A DNA stretch of 39,287 nt from a virus (IMGVR_UViG_3300042691_047136:1-39287), one strand, 5' to 3'. Positions 32,401 to 39,148 are shown, numbered from the stretch's first letter. The notes: generated from the letters alone by a model not told the origin. A program made the numbers and translations.

Positions 32401-34609
32401 GCGCATGCAGTACGACCGTCATCTCGCGCGCGGGCCGTATTTCCCGCTGGCACGGTTCGGCGACTACCTGCTGATCGCGGATCGTCTGACGCCGATGGGG
32501 ACCGATGACGACCACATGGTGATGGCGTTCGAGTCGGCGCGGGAGCGCGACCAGGAGGCGGTGCGGATGAAGGGGCGCGGGTATCGCGTGAAATCCACCG
32601 TGGCCAAGGAGTACAGCCGCGCCAAGGACGGCGCTGCCGGGCCTCTGGCGGCGGCGATGAGTGAGGCGATTGCCGAACTCGACATGGACACGCCCGACGT
32701 GCACTCGCCTGAGGGCAAGAACCTGGGCGACATCAAGACGCAGTTGCTGGACGAACTCAACCAGGCACTGATCCGCGGCCTGCCGGAACTGAGCTACCGC
32801 AAGCATTTCATCCACCGCAAGGGCACGCCCGGGTTCTCCAACGACGCGATGCGCGCGTTTGCCGATAGCCACCTGCATGCGGCCAATCACATCGCGCGGC
32901 TGGAATACGGCGACCAGTTGGTGCGCACCCTGGAGCGCCTGCAGGGACGCATCACCGACACGCTGGAAGGCGACGTGACGGTGTTGCAGCAGGTGTCCAA
33001 TGAACTGGTGAAGCGGCACGAGGTGTCCTTGAACCATGTGACGCACCCGGTCGCGGCGATGCTGGGGCAGGTGGGGTTCGTGATGAGCCTGGGCGCCTCG
33101 GTGGCATCCGGCGTGGTCAATCTGATGCAGACGCCGCTGGTGACGTACCCGTGGCTGGCGTCGAAATACGGCTGGGGCAAGGCCAGCGCGGCGCTGCTCC
33201 AGGCGGCGCGCGACTACACCCGCTCGCCGTGGGCGTGGGAGTCGGGGCCGAACGCCGCGCGCAACGCCAAGCTTTCCGGCGACCAACTGGCCATGCTGCG
33301 CGAGTTGGAGAACCGCGGCAAGATCAACACCACGCTCGCACACGACCTGGCTTCGGCATCGAGCACCGACAATCTGAACCAGTTCTCGAAATACGGCAGC
33401 GCCTGGCAGCGGACGCTGCGCATGGTCGGCTGGACCTTCCATGTGCCCGAGGTGGCGAACCGGCAGATCACGGCGCTGGCCACCTACGACCTGGCGCGGC
33501 AGGCCGGGCAGACCCACGAGGCGGCGATCGAGGCGACGGCGGAGGCGGTCGACAAGACCCACTTCGACTACACCAGCGGCAACCGGGCCCGCTACTTCGA
33601 AGGCAATTTCCGCCGCGTGCTGCTGATGTTCAAGCAGTACGGGCAGAACATCGCCTACCTGTACGGTCGGGCCGGGTACCAAGCGTTTCGCGGCGCGAGC
33701 CCCGAGGAAAAAGCCGAATCGCGGCGCCTTCTGGCGGGCATGCTGACGGTGCAGTTCGCGGCCGCCGGGGCGTTGGGTCTGCCGTTCGTGGGCGCGGTGG
33801 CGTCGATCCTGGGCGCGATGATGAACGGCTTCGGCGGCGACGACGAGAAGCGGGATTGGGAGGTCGAGTTCCGCAACTGGCTGGCCGGCACGGTCGGCAA
33901 GGATGCCGGCGAGGCGCTGTCGCACGGCCTGCCGCGTCTGGTGCTGGGCTGGGACCTGGCCAGCCGGATCGGGCAGAACGACCTGTTCATCCGCGCGCCG
34001 AACCGCGAGCAGGAGGGGCGCGACGCCTATTTCGCCTGGATGCAGGCGCTGGCCGGGCCGGTGGCGGGGTATGCACTGAATGGGTATCTGGGTCTATCCG
34101 ACATTGCGCGGGGTGCGGGGTCGCTGAACCGCGGCCTGATGATGCGCGGCACCGAGGAACTGATGCCGGCGGCGATCCGCAACCCGCTGCGCGCGCTGCG
34201 CTACCAGGTGGAGGAGGGCGTGCGCACGCGCGGCGGGGAGAAGCAGATCGAGGTGACGCCGTTCGAGAAGCTGGGCCAGGCTCTGGGATTCACGCCGCGG
34301 CGGGTGGCGGAGATGTACGAGGGCGTGTCGGCGGTGAAGAACCGGCAGCATGGGATCGAGCTGCGGCGCGGAGAGTTGCTGGACCAGTTCGCGGCGGCGG
34401 TGCGGGAGCGGGATTTGCGCGGGCTTGGGGAGGCGATGCGGGAGATTCAGGGATTTAATGCGAGGAATCCGCAGGCGGCGATTACGCAGGAGACGATTCA
34501 GCGGTCGCTCGTGAACCGGCGCAGGCGCCAGATCGAAATGCACGAGGGGATCACACTGCCGCGCCGGCGGGAGCATTTGCGGCAGGAAGGGACATTTGCG
34601 AATTTGTGA
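23495..34609 (+). CDS. Giant large polyvalent protein (about 3,704 aa) with ddrB/ParB-like, RadC/JAB, GNAT-like, metallopeptidase and PLxRFG-like regions
   Basis: ATG 23495 has a TGGAG site 8 bases upstream. Residues 1-380 are Gly/Ala-rich with membrane-active helices. About 410-600 is coiled coil plus linker. About 630-1005 is a ddrB/ParB-like domain (RIRVVAGNGRAAGIQGAYAK). About 1130-1290 is a RadC/JAB domain with H1217, H1219 and D1230 in HNHPSG-x7-D. About 1605-1755 is GNAT-like (INPALRGRGLGE; FWKKLG). About 1840-2000 is a zincin with H1871-E-G-A-H1875 and downstream EEAIEEVLAD. About 2340 has the LPP-type FVEEIQSDWAQEGR segment. The C-terminal third has hydrophobic stretches near 3184-3222 and 3412-3446 and a PLxRFG-like region (ARYFEGNFRRVLLMFKQYGQ). 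Such proteins are thought to be packaged and injected to defend phage DNA. Two internal stretches read better in another frame. Confidence 0.88.
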   Translation: MALKPFTGTLDPPHGLAPFNGPLDGEEPQATAGGLIRSLAASALDAGVGYPLQAGGELLAAGLNKATGTEKFRAANPVGPISNLIREGMSGGDQLAAQDGFKGDVLAPATWEMPKTISGLAHQFAQGAGSLASMVVPGAAAVRAGRLAAGATTVAEKAVAEAAMRRAAGIGAVAGGAPTAGAAADDVRAGIGRMSDAQLYQQSPRFRALVDQGIDAGTARQTVENMAAQAAGAISGVAGAASGALNARLLEDVVAKRGIPALIGGLSERGVVRAGVGAGLGAIGEGVQETAEKVGQNAGENVGLGAPAAQDLTRDTLGDFAGGFMVGGPIGALGGHASRAPAAGAEQPDGQDAAASSPPSVQKPEQLDASILAAANHPDAGPLTRAAGAGVISGAVRAEWARQKGEREAERVGMVDRLAELDEKAAGTDEQPGLLTLAEQNEREELRAQLGFTGQFPPDVAFSPVDLAPKAAAVQQLDAQGEAEKEAATAEAERAFAEREAKREAAKQRELAQVATAGKETLADEQIAVANAAGSGIQENAPPNAMQLAFQRAQERKAKKAAAAAPGPANTAETPATAVTAVPVPVKSTATPATVATGGGETSPSVATVAPVTAPTPGWTPPAEKAEAVVLQNRNRSDAAYVQQVAQIAGNPDPQRLSFSRDFASGAPVVFVEHGTQIAPDRLGREESVTAATGRKIPVRYAAVEADELLPSNQADGTANPEYAGGAPGRIRVVAGNGRAAGIQGAYAKGTAEGYKNGIGADSALHGVSPEVWAAMRSPVLVRVMPEGDVTPNIGDESNQTGVAEKSALEKAKDDDRRLDLAALTFNEEGDVAPETLRQFVDSMPVAEQTGLRNPDGTPTRQASDRLMAAIFWKAYASDELVRLFAQASDPESRNVMSGLAAAAPQMMRLDGAGDLDIRPLVAEAAGAVISAKRRGISLTEFVKHKDFGIGPETAAVLDMLARNVRSAKKIGEALRSVATLAYDEANKAEDGFFGPEPRLTRPQVLEKLNDTAGSENLGQPPRAESLEGNAGRRAAQAGTRGDGGAVEEKRAAYQGTDRQTTGRQAGDVAGEPETPYTKDLFGEPFELAKVPNAPRSGGNRPRQQAAPPGNVQPGPAVSDTAPPPGEYHANTTVVSTVNRQLGASRIRSAGDLAAATRYLYKSAVERFDGIVTDKNGKPLAVVGSFKGALTQTSVYPATVVAEAIRVPGAAAIWFSHNHPSGTAELSMADRMLHGAMIDAFRGSGIEPMDLIAVAGSRFAGQDGGRNSVGPADIPAAIGNVTVPVIEREVDASFNPGLAVSLSSPALAKAMAANVYARNQGPGLMLTDARNRFLAWVPLDAALAAKLRGSGGLGAVYRAISQSNAAGAIIVHGGEYSARTHGVAVFANIGAALKQVDVSPLDAINLKGASGVESAAERGLSLADGPVYSRAVEDDAFGVREFGFDSLDDVSPAYRTPERWRAVPGAMRERHAARALRAEVARLEEGLNRDAGWTQGSEPVVLSLDDNGNINVARLNLLGEGLVTALRDVAAAADRLELGVVLRASAYGDGVSDQLPQQFGFDRFGVSVRAAASDTYTRPSARGFHKGQGPRNRVTWVRHVRGAPLFSRGPSAAFVETTHAGKPEFRNDFVHLADPDEIKPGRFMWRLLSQELTDEAGDPLYVGFLIADVKDGIFSALRNIEINPALRGRGLGETVVGSMLRHNGGAPLKILDIQHARHRGTDQDPLPFWKKLGTILTNYSSDPHVEMDGILTFKAYHDARANRGPQADRGSLGPDAQAVAGRSGAAQEGRAAQPARAGLGQEEVARIAGAVSFGKRIHVAATAADLPASAGRLKSDSKTRIRGVYIPSTDDIWLVAAHLRTLEEVAFVTLHEGAHRGLRKFFGPEIKPMLHRLWLGNANVRQQTAEYQAKYKIGREEAIEEVLADMAQRGVARDLTGWEKLVAFIKEWVARLADKAGIRLRFTDDMVQTLVGAAARRGLEADASLFDDAIARQYSQAAPVWYSELQAKVVANGPGVAMPGQWRAFIKGLTTRGVKADEIAWSGVDEWLAAQTGRITQAQVLDFLRSASVDLVETHLAEPKWEDAQEKGQTQKAMLAAKDAYDWARLAMRETMEAGGGEVDGTLWANTALWTASVAKGRIDGTSDMMFERDSHQKLMDAMPTPEARDAAERTIEKEMDWLRKAAAYNAVSDRIRRDNTRFGTWQLAGGRDYRELAINLTETPDARQMRAALLARNVARRPKRKAVFDKYQPAIDAMRVSVDRATAAGDRESADAHMARMHKLEDQRDREAADVAGEIEDWRDLKVPQYEVPQPHRMGGTADVNRVLHVRFNERRDPQGRRVLFVEEIQSDWAQEGRDRGFKATRAERREAEALLKKADAAGGMRNLSEAEQARGRELGGKIASAGVAPAPLVGKTEAWVGLALKRLIRWAVEEGFDRIAWTTGAQQAARYDLSQQVDRLDYSMSDEGEYSFSAIKGGKEIIQKVGLSREDLEGMVGKEITEKIIMGEGKAGVTDDGETYRSLSGLDLTLGGDGMRAFYDRIVPNVAGAVLKRLGGERVTMAPVSMRDDEGWGDLATGETDYAEQAGFDITPAMRDRALAGLPLFSRPEDLAQGDLLSTYDENDLKAKTEREAAAADALKPPPGKKVTADQTDMFNGQDSLFSRADDGEPMLSHPAAAKAFRAIRESIGRDDLAGILMNWNDSELSADGERIIGYVGRDRHFSRGKEGGSRAIPKREFIAWLMSDSPFDPAVYGPAIRKDAEWVTQIEAARAASGLPGGDDAPRASRGDPLPGDARSDESVADPTTPADARTRVDALKDSVRAIALGGFTRHQLADMYGGSMPEVAEYDRMAGDMDSLRANLAQEADHLLTAWRRLGRDTGDRLADIMHEATLGQFDPDTGKKGDEFAMRAGPMKTLVDRYNALPETAKAVYRRSRDLYTKRLRQLFDALAARIQRSGADPEATRRTVDQLRMQYDRHLARGPYFPLARFGDYLLIADRLTPMGTDDDHMVMAFESARERDQEAVRMKGRGYRVKSTVAKEYSRAKDGAAGPLAAAMSEAIAELDMDTPDVHSPEGKNLGDIKTQLLDELNQALIRGLPELSYRKHFIHRKGTPGFSNDAMRAFADSHLHAANHIARLEYGDQLVRTLERLQGRITDTLEGDVTVLQQVSNELVKRHEVSLNHVTHPVAAMLGQVGFVMSLGASVASGVVNLMQTPLVTYPWLASKYGWGKASAALLQAARDYTRSPWAWESGPNAARNAKLSGDQLAMLRELENRGKINTTLAHDLASASSTDNLNQFSKYGSAWQRTLRMVGWTFHVPEVANRQITALATYDLARQAGQTHEAAIEATAEAVDKTHFDYTSGNRARYFEGNFRRVLLMFKQYGQNIAYLYGRAGYQAFRGASPEEKAESRRLLAGMLTVQFAAAGALGLPFVGAVASILGAMMNGFGGDDEKRDWEVEFRNWLAGTVGKDAGEALSHGLPRLVLGWDLASRIGQNDLFIRAPNREQEGRDAYFAWMQALAGPVAGYALNGYLGLSDIARGAGSLNRGLMMRGTEELMPAAIRNPLRALRYQVEEGVRTRGGEKQIEVTPFEKLGQALGFTPRRVAEMYEGVSAVKNRQHGIELRRGELLDQFAAAVRERDLRGLGEAMREIQGFNARNPQAAITQETIQRSLVNRRRRQIEMHEGITLPRRREHLRQEGTFANL
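25261..25331 (+). repeat. 9-base tandem repeats followed by their inverted copies
   Basis: TGCGACANN occurs three times in tandem at 25261-25287. The complementary TGTCGCANN follows in tandem at 25309-25326, with a further partial copy. The longest perfect inverted pair is 16 bases (25270-25285 and 25309-25324) around a 23-base loop. It lies in the low-complexity Thr/Ala/Val linker before the ddrB/ParB-like region, and the 9-base period keeps the frame. Confidence 0.75.
26523..26702 (+). CDS. Small ORF nested out of frame in the giant gene (59 aa)
   Basis: The +1 frame encodes MTPQGRKIWGSRQGQNLLKA followed by a Lys/Pro-rich C-terminus, with a GGAG ribosome-binding site 7 bases before the ATG. 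A hand count gives about 47 of 59 codons ending in G or C in this frame, against roughly 28 of 60 in the giant-gene frame over the same bases. The giant-gene frame here reads as Gly/Arg/Gln-rich filler between the ddrB/ParB-like and RadC modules. The small frame is therefore the one under coding selection now or until recently. It could be an overlapping gene, or a former separate gene bridged by a fused giant frame. Confidence 0.65.
   Translation: MTPQGRKIWGSRQGQNLLKAMLDGGPLKPEHEETVAQLKKSGPPTKAPIAKQPDAKPET
28764..28907 (+). CDS. Second small ORF nested out of frame in the giant gene (47 aa)
   Basis: The encoded peptide starts MTPEQIADRKQIEEVSARMR and ends in a Lys/Arg-rich helix with KKK at the C-terminus. 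An AAGG site lies 6 bases before the ATG. By hand count 43 of 47 codons end in G or C in this frame, against 22 of 47 in the giant-gene frame, which reads as Arg/Gly/Ala/Gln filler. It sits exactly between the GNAT-like and metallopeptidase modules and is in the same +1 frame as the nested ORF at 26523. Function is unknown; the basic helix might bind nucleic acid. Confidence 0.62.
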   Translation: MTPEQIADRKQIEEVSARMRKPSPAEAARRKKAAQRSRQERDLVKKK

Positions 34610-34652
34610 AAGGAACCGGAATGCCTTTCATGCAAGCGACGCGAACGCGAAG

Positions 34653-35915
34653 TCACTCGCTCTCAGGTGAATACCCCAGGCTCGGCATGTTCTGCACGGC
34701 GCGCTTCTTGGTGTCATCGAACAAGAACGCGTAGTGCTTGCGCGTGATGCGCGTGTCCGCATGACCCAGGATCTCCGCCAGCACGTCGAGCGTATTGCCG
34801 GGGAGATTCGCGATCATGGTGGCGTAGGAATGGCGCAGGTCGTGAAAGCGCGCGGCCGGCGTGATTTGGGCGTCCTGATTGGCTTTCACGAATGCGCGCA
34901 TGTGATGGTTGTGTCCCCAGACCGTGCCGTTTGCTTTCGTGAACACCGAAGCGGTGCCTTCACGGTCGACGACCAGGCTGTTGAAGAGCGCCACGCCTTC
35001 CGGGCTCAAGGGCACGTGACGCCCCTTTCCGGACTTGCTGGCAGGAGACACATAGACGTGCGCTTTTTCGAGCGTTACGTCCGCGACCTTCATCCGCGCC
35101 AGCTCGCCGAATCTCGCGCCCGTGTATAGCGCGCCGCGCACCAATGCGCGCAGGTCGTCCGGGCAGGCTTTGACCAGGCGCTGGGCCTCTTCGGGCGTCA
35201 GGTAGCGGATCGCGCCGTCGTCCGTGGACTTGAACGGTTTGACCTTGCGCCACGCAGCGTCGCTCTTGACCAGATCGTCGTTGAAGGCCTTGTTCAGGAT
35301 GGCTTTCAAGACGGTCAGGACGCGGTTCGCGGTCGCCTTGCGTGCCCGCTTTTCGTCTTCGGTGTGCGGCTTTTCCCGGTAGGCCTGCTTGTGCGAATGT
35401 TTCGAGACGCGCAGGCGGGCGGGCTTGCTGGCGACCTTGTTGAGCCAACCCTGGACGTCATCCTTCGTCAAGTCGGCCACCTCGCGGTCGCCGAAGGCCG
35501 GCAGGATGTGCGCGTCGATGAACCCCTCCGCAGTCGCGATGCCGCCGGCCTTGGCGCGCGCCCGAAAATCCTCCATGTAGCGTTCCGTTGCTTGCGCGAC
35601 CGTCAACGGGCCGCGGGTGATGCCGCGTGACTCCTTGACTTCCTTGTCGAAGGCCTGCGCAGCCTCCTGCGCCTGCGCCCAGTTCAATACCTGGGTGCCG
35701 TCGGCGTCGAGAATGTCATCGGCCTGGCCGAGGTTGCGCCACACGTACTTGCCCTCGTGCAGGCGCCGTACCAGCCAAGCCCGACCGCGCGCCCCCTTGC
35801 GGTAGCCGACGTGCAAGCCCTGGGAGATGGCCCGCCAGTAGGGCACGTTGCGCACCTTCAGCGCCCGGCGCGACTCCCGCGTCTGTAGCGACGCGTCCTT
35901 GACCTTCAATCCCAT
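34653..35915 (-). CDS. int: Phage tyrosine integrase
   Basis: This is a site-specific recombinase of 420 aa catalysing integration and excision at the tRNA-Glu site. The C-terminal catalytic domain shows the first Arg in LYTGARFGELARM, the Lys in PASKSGKGRHVPL, H358 and R361 in HDLRHSYAT, H385 in ILGHADTRITRKHY and nucleophile Y395. The N-terminal part carries an arm-type DNA-binding domain (KGARGRAWLVRRLHEGKYVW) and a SAM-like core-binding domain (PLTVAQATERYMEDFRARAK). ATG 35915 has a GAGGG site 6 bases upstream. It lies at the right prophage border, reading away from attR, which is normal for integrases in tRNA-targeting prophages. Confidence 0.95.
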   Translation of the reverse strand: MGLKVKDASLQTRESRRALKVRNVPYWRAISQGLHVGYRKGARGRAWLVRRLHEGKYVWRNLGQADDILDADGTQVLNWAQAQEAAQAFDKEVKESRGITRGPLTVAQATERYMEDFRARAKAGGIATAEGFIDAHILPAFGDREVADLTKDDVQGWLNKVASKPARLRVSKHSHKQAYREKPHTEDEKRARKATANRVLTVLKAILNKAFNDDLVKSDAAWRKVKPFKSTDDGAIRYLTPEEAQRLVKACPDDLRALVRGALYTGARFGELARMKVADVTLEKAHVYVSPASKSGKGRHVPLSPEGVALFNSLVVDREGTASVFTKANGTVWGHNHHMRAFVKANQDAQITPAARFHDLRHSYATMIANLPGNTLDVLAEILGHADTRITRKHYAFLFDDTKKRAVQNMPSLGYSPESE

Positions 35916-35934
35916 GTCCGGCCCTCGGTAAAAA

Positions 35935-35954
35935 TCTACTTAGATTCTACTTAG
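35935..35954. promoter_or_regulatory. Direct repeat near the integrase start, candidate arm-type or operator site
   Basis: TCTACTTAG occurs twice (35935-35943 and 35946-35954) with an 11-base period, one helical turn, between the integrase start and attR. Such repeats are typical of integrase arm sites or of sites used by an excisionase or repressor. The assignment is inference. Confidence 0.5.
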
Positions 35955-36060
35955 TTTACCGTGCCAAATGCCATTGGACAATATTGCACAAAAAATAATC
36001 GTTTCAGAGGAGAAAGTGAAATTCAAGGATTTCCAATAACGTCCAAAAAGGCCTTATTAC

Positions 36061-36109
36061 TCACTCTTTCACAGTGAGTACCGGGGTTCGAATCCCCGTG
36101 GGGACGCCA
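36061..36109 (+). other. attR: 3' fragment of tRNA-Glu(UUC)
   Basis: The sequence folds as the 3' part of a tRNA: anticodon stem TCACT/AGTGA with loop CTTTCAC (anticodon TTC, Glu), a 4-base variable loop GTAC, T arm CGGGG-TTCGAAT-CCCCG, then acceptor strand TGGGGAC, discriminator G and CCA. The matching 5' half (acceptor strand, D arm) is absent upstream, so it is not a functional tRNA. This is the remnant left when a phage integrates into a tRNA gene; the reconstituted tRNA should lie at the left prophage end. Confidence 0.88.
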
Positions 36110-36155
36110 AAGATATCAATGAGTTACGATTCGATAAGTCGCCGCAATGGCGAAC

Positions 36156-36174
36156 TTACGTAACTTTTACGTAA
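36156..36174. repeat. Two TTACGTAA palindromes, 11-base period
   Basis: Perfect 8-base palindromes at 36156-36163 and 36167-36174 lie one helical turn apart, just outside attR. A partial copy, TACGTAA, lies near 36241. This could be a dimer-binding operator for a host regulator. No known recogniser can be named. Confidence 0.45.
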
Positions 36175-36292
36175 TATCCCGGTTTCAAAAGTCTTTGCCT
36201 CGGTTTGAACTGCGGTGGTATAGCCAATGCCGATATCGGGTACGTAATGGGACTCCAATGGGGTTCACGCGCGCGCCATTGATGCCAGCCGC

Positions 36293-36556
36293 CTATCGCT
36301 TCTTGAAACCTTCTACTACCCAAAGAACCGCCAAGCGAATACCCATAACCGCGACATACATAGCGGGAGGGCCACCGAGGGCAATCATCCAGCCCGTCGA
36401 GTTTAGCTTTGTGAAGCCACCGGACGCGATTGCAACAAACGCGACCCAAGTCATTGCGCCAACGACTACGCCCGCAATCGACAAGCGCCGCATACCCTCG
36501 GAGCGACAGAGGAACGGGTTTATGCCTTCAGGAAAATTGCCCGGTTGTAGGGCCAT
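36293..36556 (-). CDS. Small host membrane protein of unknown function (87 aa)
   Basis: There are two clear hydrophobic segments, IAGVVVGAMTWVAFVAIA (about residues 27-45) and WMIALGGPPAMYVAVMGIRL (about 55-77), flanked by charged ends and finishing GFKKR. It is probably a small inner-membrane protein. Codon use resembles chromosomal genes. The start is the ATG at 36556 with only a modest AGGG-like site. The insertion sequence begins about 20 bases upstream of its start, so its native promoter may have been separated. Confidence 0.65.
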   Translation of the reverse strand: MALQPGNFPEGINPFLCRSEGMRRLSIAGVVVGAMTWVAFVAIASGGFTKLNSTGWMIALGGPPAMYVAVMGIRLAVLWVVEGFKKR

Positions 36557-36575
36557 TAGCGCCCTGACGTGTCGC

Positions 36576-36622
36576 CGCCGACCGAATTTTGACCACCTGT
36601 GCCGATTGAATTTTGACCAGGG
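36576..36622 (+). repeat. IS21 left end: two tandem terminal repeats
   Basis: Two copies of the terminal repeat (36576-36597 and 36600-36622) share the core GAATTTTGACCA and lie 24 bases apart. They are presumed IstA binding sites by analogy with other IS21 elements. Confidence 0.8.
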
Positions 36623-36715
36623 GACGGAAGCCGTTCTGTGAAGGACGGCTGTGGATAAGTGTAGAGGTTTTCGGGGCGCGGGGCCTCCTGCGTTGAAGTT
36701 GCGGGGTTGCCTTTG

Positions 36716-36786
36716 GCGTTCTGGGGCGCAGCGGCGGAAGGCGCAGGGCGAAGCCCGGCGCCTGTAGCCGATGTGCCCCAGAACGC
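36716..36786. terminator. 12-bp inverted repeat behind istB
   Basis: GCGTTCTGGGGC (36716-36727) and GCCCCAGAACGC (36775-36786) form a perfect 12-bp stem enclosing a G/C-rich inner region that can fold further. It lies 10 bases past the istB stop. No T run follows on the istB strand, so a terminator function is uncertain. It may also shield the element from incoming transcription. Confidence 0.45.
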
Positions 36787-36795
36787 GGCGCCGAG

Positions 36796-37629
36796 TCAGG
36801 CGACCGGTTCAGGCGACTCAGCAGCACCGGCCGCCTCACCCGATGACGCCTTCCCCTTCCTGGCCTGCTCGCGTGCCCCGATGCGCTTCCTGGCCGACGC
36901 CGTGCTGTGGCGGAAGCGATAGGACTCGTTGCCGGTCTCGACGATATGGCAATGGTGCGTCAGCCGGTCGAGGAGCGCCGTGGTCATCTTCGCGTCGCCG
37001 AACACCGAGGCCCACTCCCCGAAGGTCAGGTTGGTCGTAATCAGCACGCTGGTGCGCTCGTAGAGCTTGGACAGCAGGTGGAACAGCAAGGCGCCACCCG
37101 CCTGGCTGAACGGCAGATAGCCCAGTTCATCCAGGATTACCAGATCGACATGCGTCAGGCTCAGCGCGATGCGCCCGGCGCGACCTTCTGCCTTCTCCCG
37201 CTCCAGCGCGTTGAACAGATCGACCGTCGAGTAGAAACGCACCCGGCGCCCCAGCTTGGTGATGCCGGCGATGCCGATCGCCGTCGCCAGATGCGTCTTG
37301 CCGGTACCGGGACCACCGACGAACACCACGTTATGAGCGCTGTCGGTGAACGACAGATCGGCCAGTTGCATGACCAGAGGGCGATCCACCTTCGAGGCGT
37401 CGAAGTCGAACCCCGCGAGGTCGCGATGCACCGGGAAGCGGGCCGCGTTCATCTGGTATTTGACCGACCGCAGCGCACGATTGGTGGTTTCAGCCGCCAG
37501 CAAGTGCTCGATCAGCCAGCGCGACGATTCCAGCGACGCGCCACCCGCGCCCTGGGCGGCCAGATCGCCCCAGGCCGCCGCCATGCCGTGCAGGCGCAGT
37601 CCCTTGAGTTCGAGGATGACATCACGCAT
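36796..37629 (-). CDS. istB: IS21 helper ATPase IstB
   Basis: This DnaA/DnaC-like AAA+ ATPase of about 277 aa activates the IstA transposase and selects the target. Walker A is GGPGTGKT at residues 105-112 and Walker B is LVILDELG at about 163-170. The sensor stretch [16 protein letters not shown] follows. ATG 37629 is preferred because a GAGGAGAG site precedes it; the open frame continues upstream inside istA. It overlaps the end of istA by 8 bases, the typical coupled arrangement. The C-terminus is Ala/Glu/Ser-rich and somewhat longer than usual. The gene appears intact. Confidence 0.93.
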   Translation of the reverse strand: MRDVILELKGLRLHGMAAAWGDLAAQGAGGASLESSRWLIEHLLAAETTNRALRSVKYQMNAARFPVHRDLAGFDFDASKVDRPLVMQLADLSFTDSAHNVVFVGGPGTGKTHLATAIGIAGITKLGRRVRFYSTVDLFNALEREKAEGRAGRIALSLTHVDLVILDELGYLPFSQAGGALLFHLLSKLYERTSVLITTNLTFGEWASVFGDAKMTTALLDRLTHHCHIVETGNESYRFRHSTASARKRIGAREQARKGKASSGEAAGAAESPEPVA

Positions 37630-39148
37630 CGTGGCTCTCCTCGATGGTCTCGCGCAGGCTGTCATAGCGCCCCGCATCGGCACGCGGCGGCTCGGTCAGC
37701 GTCAGATCGGTGTCAACCTGTGCCGGCACCGGCGCGGCGTTGAGCCGCGCCAGGACATTGAGCACATGCTCGGCGCTCACCATGGCAGGCGGCCCCGCCG
37801 CTTCCAGTACCAACTCCACTGCGACCAGCACGGCTTCCAATCCTGCTTCCGGCACCGCGGCCAGCACTTGCGCCATGACCCGGTCTCCACCGGGCTTGCG
37901 CAGTAGCGCGTGCTGCAGGCGCAGTAGTGGTTCCGGCATGTCGGCGAACGGCGCGCCGTTGCGCAGCACGCCCGGTTTGCGCTGTACCAGCGGGATGTAG
38001 TGCCGCCAGTCGTAGGCGGTCTGCCCACGGTCTGCCAGTCGCGCATGGCTGGCCACCACGGCGTCGTGGGCGACGATGTCGATGCGCCCGGGGTAGAGCC
38101 GGGTACTGACCATCTGTCCGGCCAGCTCGCACGGCACCGAGTAGCGGTTGCGCTGCACGACCACCAGACAGGTGCTCGATACCCGCGCCGGGTTCTCGAC
38201 ATAGCCGTCGAACGGCACGGGCATCGGCATCAGGTGCGGCATTTCGTGTTCGAGCATCTCGGCTACGCTGAACTGGCCATGTTCCGGATGACGCAGTTCG
38301 CCCCATAGCGCCCGGCAGCGCGTTCCCAGCCAGGCGTTGAGTTCGTCGAACGAGCCGAAGCGTTGCGCAGCCGCGTCGATCCAGATCCGCCGCCGGCTGT
38401 CCTGCACGTTCTTCTCGACCACGCCTTTCTCCCAGCCGGAGGCGACGTTGCAGAAGTCGGCGTCGATCAGGTAGTGCGCGCACATGACCGAGAAACGGAC
38501 GTTGACCACCCGTCCCTTGCCCTTCTTGACCCGGTCCACGGCGGTCTTCATGTTGTCGTAGATGCCGCGCCGCGGGATGCCGCCCAGCGCGGCAAACGAC
38601 CGGGTGTGGGCGTCGAACAGCATTTCGTGGCCCTGGCTGGGATAGGCCACCAGCCAGAAGGCACGACTGGCACACAGCTTCAGGTGCGATACCTGCAGCC
38701 GCCGGTAGATGCCGCCGACCACCAGCCCTTCCTCGCTCCAGTCGAACTGGAAGGCGTCTCCCAGTTCAAACCGCATCGGCACGAACGCGCCTACGCTCGC
38801 AGTCTTGCCTTGCTCTTCACGCCAGGCGCGTATCGTGTCGGTCAGACGGGAGCAGCTGCCGGTGTAGCCATCAGCCTTGAGCTGGGCATGCAAGGCACGG
38901 GCAGTGCGCCGCTCACGCTTCGGTCGTTGCGCATCAGCTGTCAGCGCATGTTTCAGCGCCTCGACGTACGGCGTCAGCTTCTTCGACACCTCGCCCCGCC
39001 GGTACTTCGGTTCACTCCCTTGCGGGGCCTTCAGCCACTTCTTGATCGTGTTTCTCGACAGACTCGTCAGCCTCGATATCTCGCTGATCGTCTTGCCGTC
39101 GCGGTAATACATCCCGCGTATCTTGCCCAGCATTGCCATGGTGATCAC
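37622..39148 (-). CDS. istA: IS21 transposase IstA
   Basis: This is a DDE transposase of 508 aa. The N-terminal HTH contains [20 protein letters not shown]. The catalytic core has an Asp in [10 protein letters not shown], an Asp in [13 protein letters not shown] and a Glu in [18 protein letters not shown]-terminal Mu-type beta-barrel region follows ([20 protein letters not shown]). The start at 39148 is GTG; an in-frame ATG three codons later has an AAGGTG site and could be used instead. The gene is uninterrupted and, with istB, should form an active unit. Confidence 0.94.
   Translation of the reverse strand: MITMAMLGKIRGMYYRDGKTISEISRLTSLSRNTIKKWLKAPQGSEPKYRRGEVSKKLTPYVEALKHALTADAQRPKRERRTARALHAQLKADGYTGSCSRLTDTIRAWREEQGKTASVGAFVPMRFELGDAFQFDWSEEGLVVGGIYRRLQVSHLKLCASRAFWLVAYPSQGHEMLFDAHTRSFAALGGIPRRGIYDNMKTAVDRVKKGKGRVVNVRFSVMCAHYLIDADFCNVASGWEKGVVEKNVQDSRRRIWIDAAAQRFGSFDELNAWLGTRCRALWGELRHPEHGQFSVAEMLEHEMPHLMPMPVPFDGYVENPARVSSTCLVVVQRNRYSVPCELAGQMVSTRLYPGRIDIVAHDAVVASHARLADRGQTAYDWRHYIPLVQRKPGVLRNGAPFADMPEPLLRLQHALLRKPGGDRVMAQVLAAVPEAGLEAVLVAVELVLEAAGPPAMVSAEHVLNVLARLNAAPVPAQVDTDLTLTEPPRADAGRYDSLRETIEESHDA

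Larger units (their letters stand above)
1..36109. mobile_element. Prophage, podovirus-like gene content, integrated at tRNA-Glu; left end outside the window
   Basis: A continuous set of phage genes runs from terminase, portal, scaffold, capsid, adaptor, tail and ejection proteins to a giant polyvalent protein and a tyrosine integrase. It stops at a 3' fragment of a tRNA-Glu gene. The structural genes read rightward and the integrase reads leftward from the right border. The tRNA remnant shows only the 3' part, so this is the attR side and the reconstituted tRNA should lie at the left end. A giant virion-associated protein next to a podovirus head module is known from Bcep22-like phages of Burkholderia; the similarity to them is inferred from layout only. 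Two cargo insertions and an IS5-group element interrupt the prophage, so it may be defective. Confidence 0.93.

Noticed and set aside
24794-33925. Several antisense frames of 400-800 codons under the giant gene
   Set aside because: All follow the complement of G/C third positions and lack domains; the + strand protein has clear domain motifs throughout most of this stretch.
33151-34458. 435-codon + strand frame overlapping the giant gene's 3' part
   Set aside because: Unlike the two nested ORFs reported, it is Arg/Gly/Ala filler and the giant frame keeps its coding signal and hydrophobic segments here.
34607-34630. Hairpin TGAAAGG/CCTTTCA after the giant gene as a terminator
   Set aside because: The stem is only 7 bp, mostly A/T, with a 10-base loop and no T run, so the support is too weak to call.
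36061-36109. Functional tRNA-Glu gene
   Set aside because: Only the anticodon arm onward is present; the upstream bases do not supply a D arm or the pairing acceptor strand.
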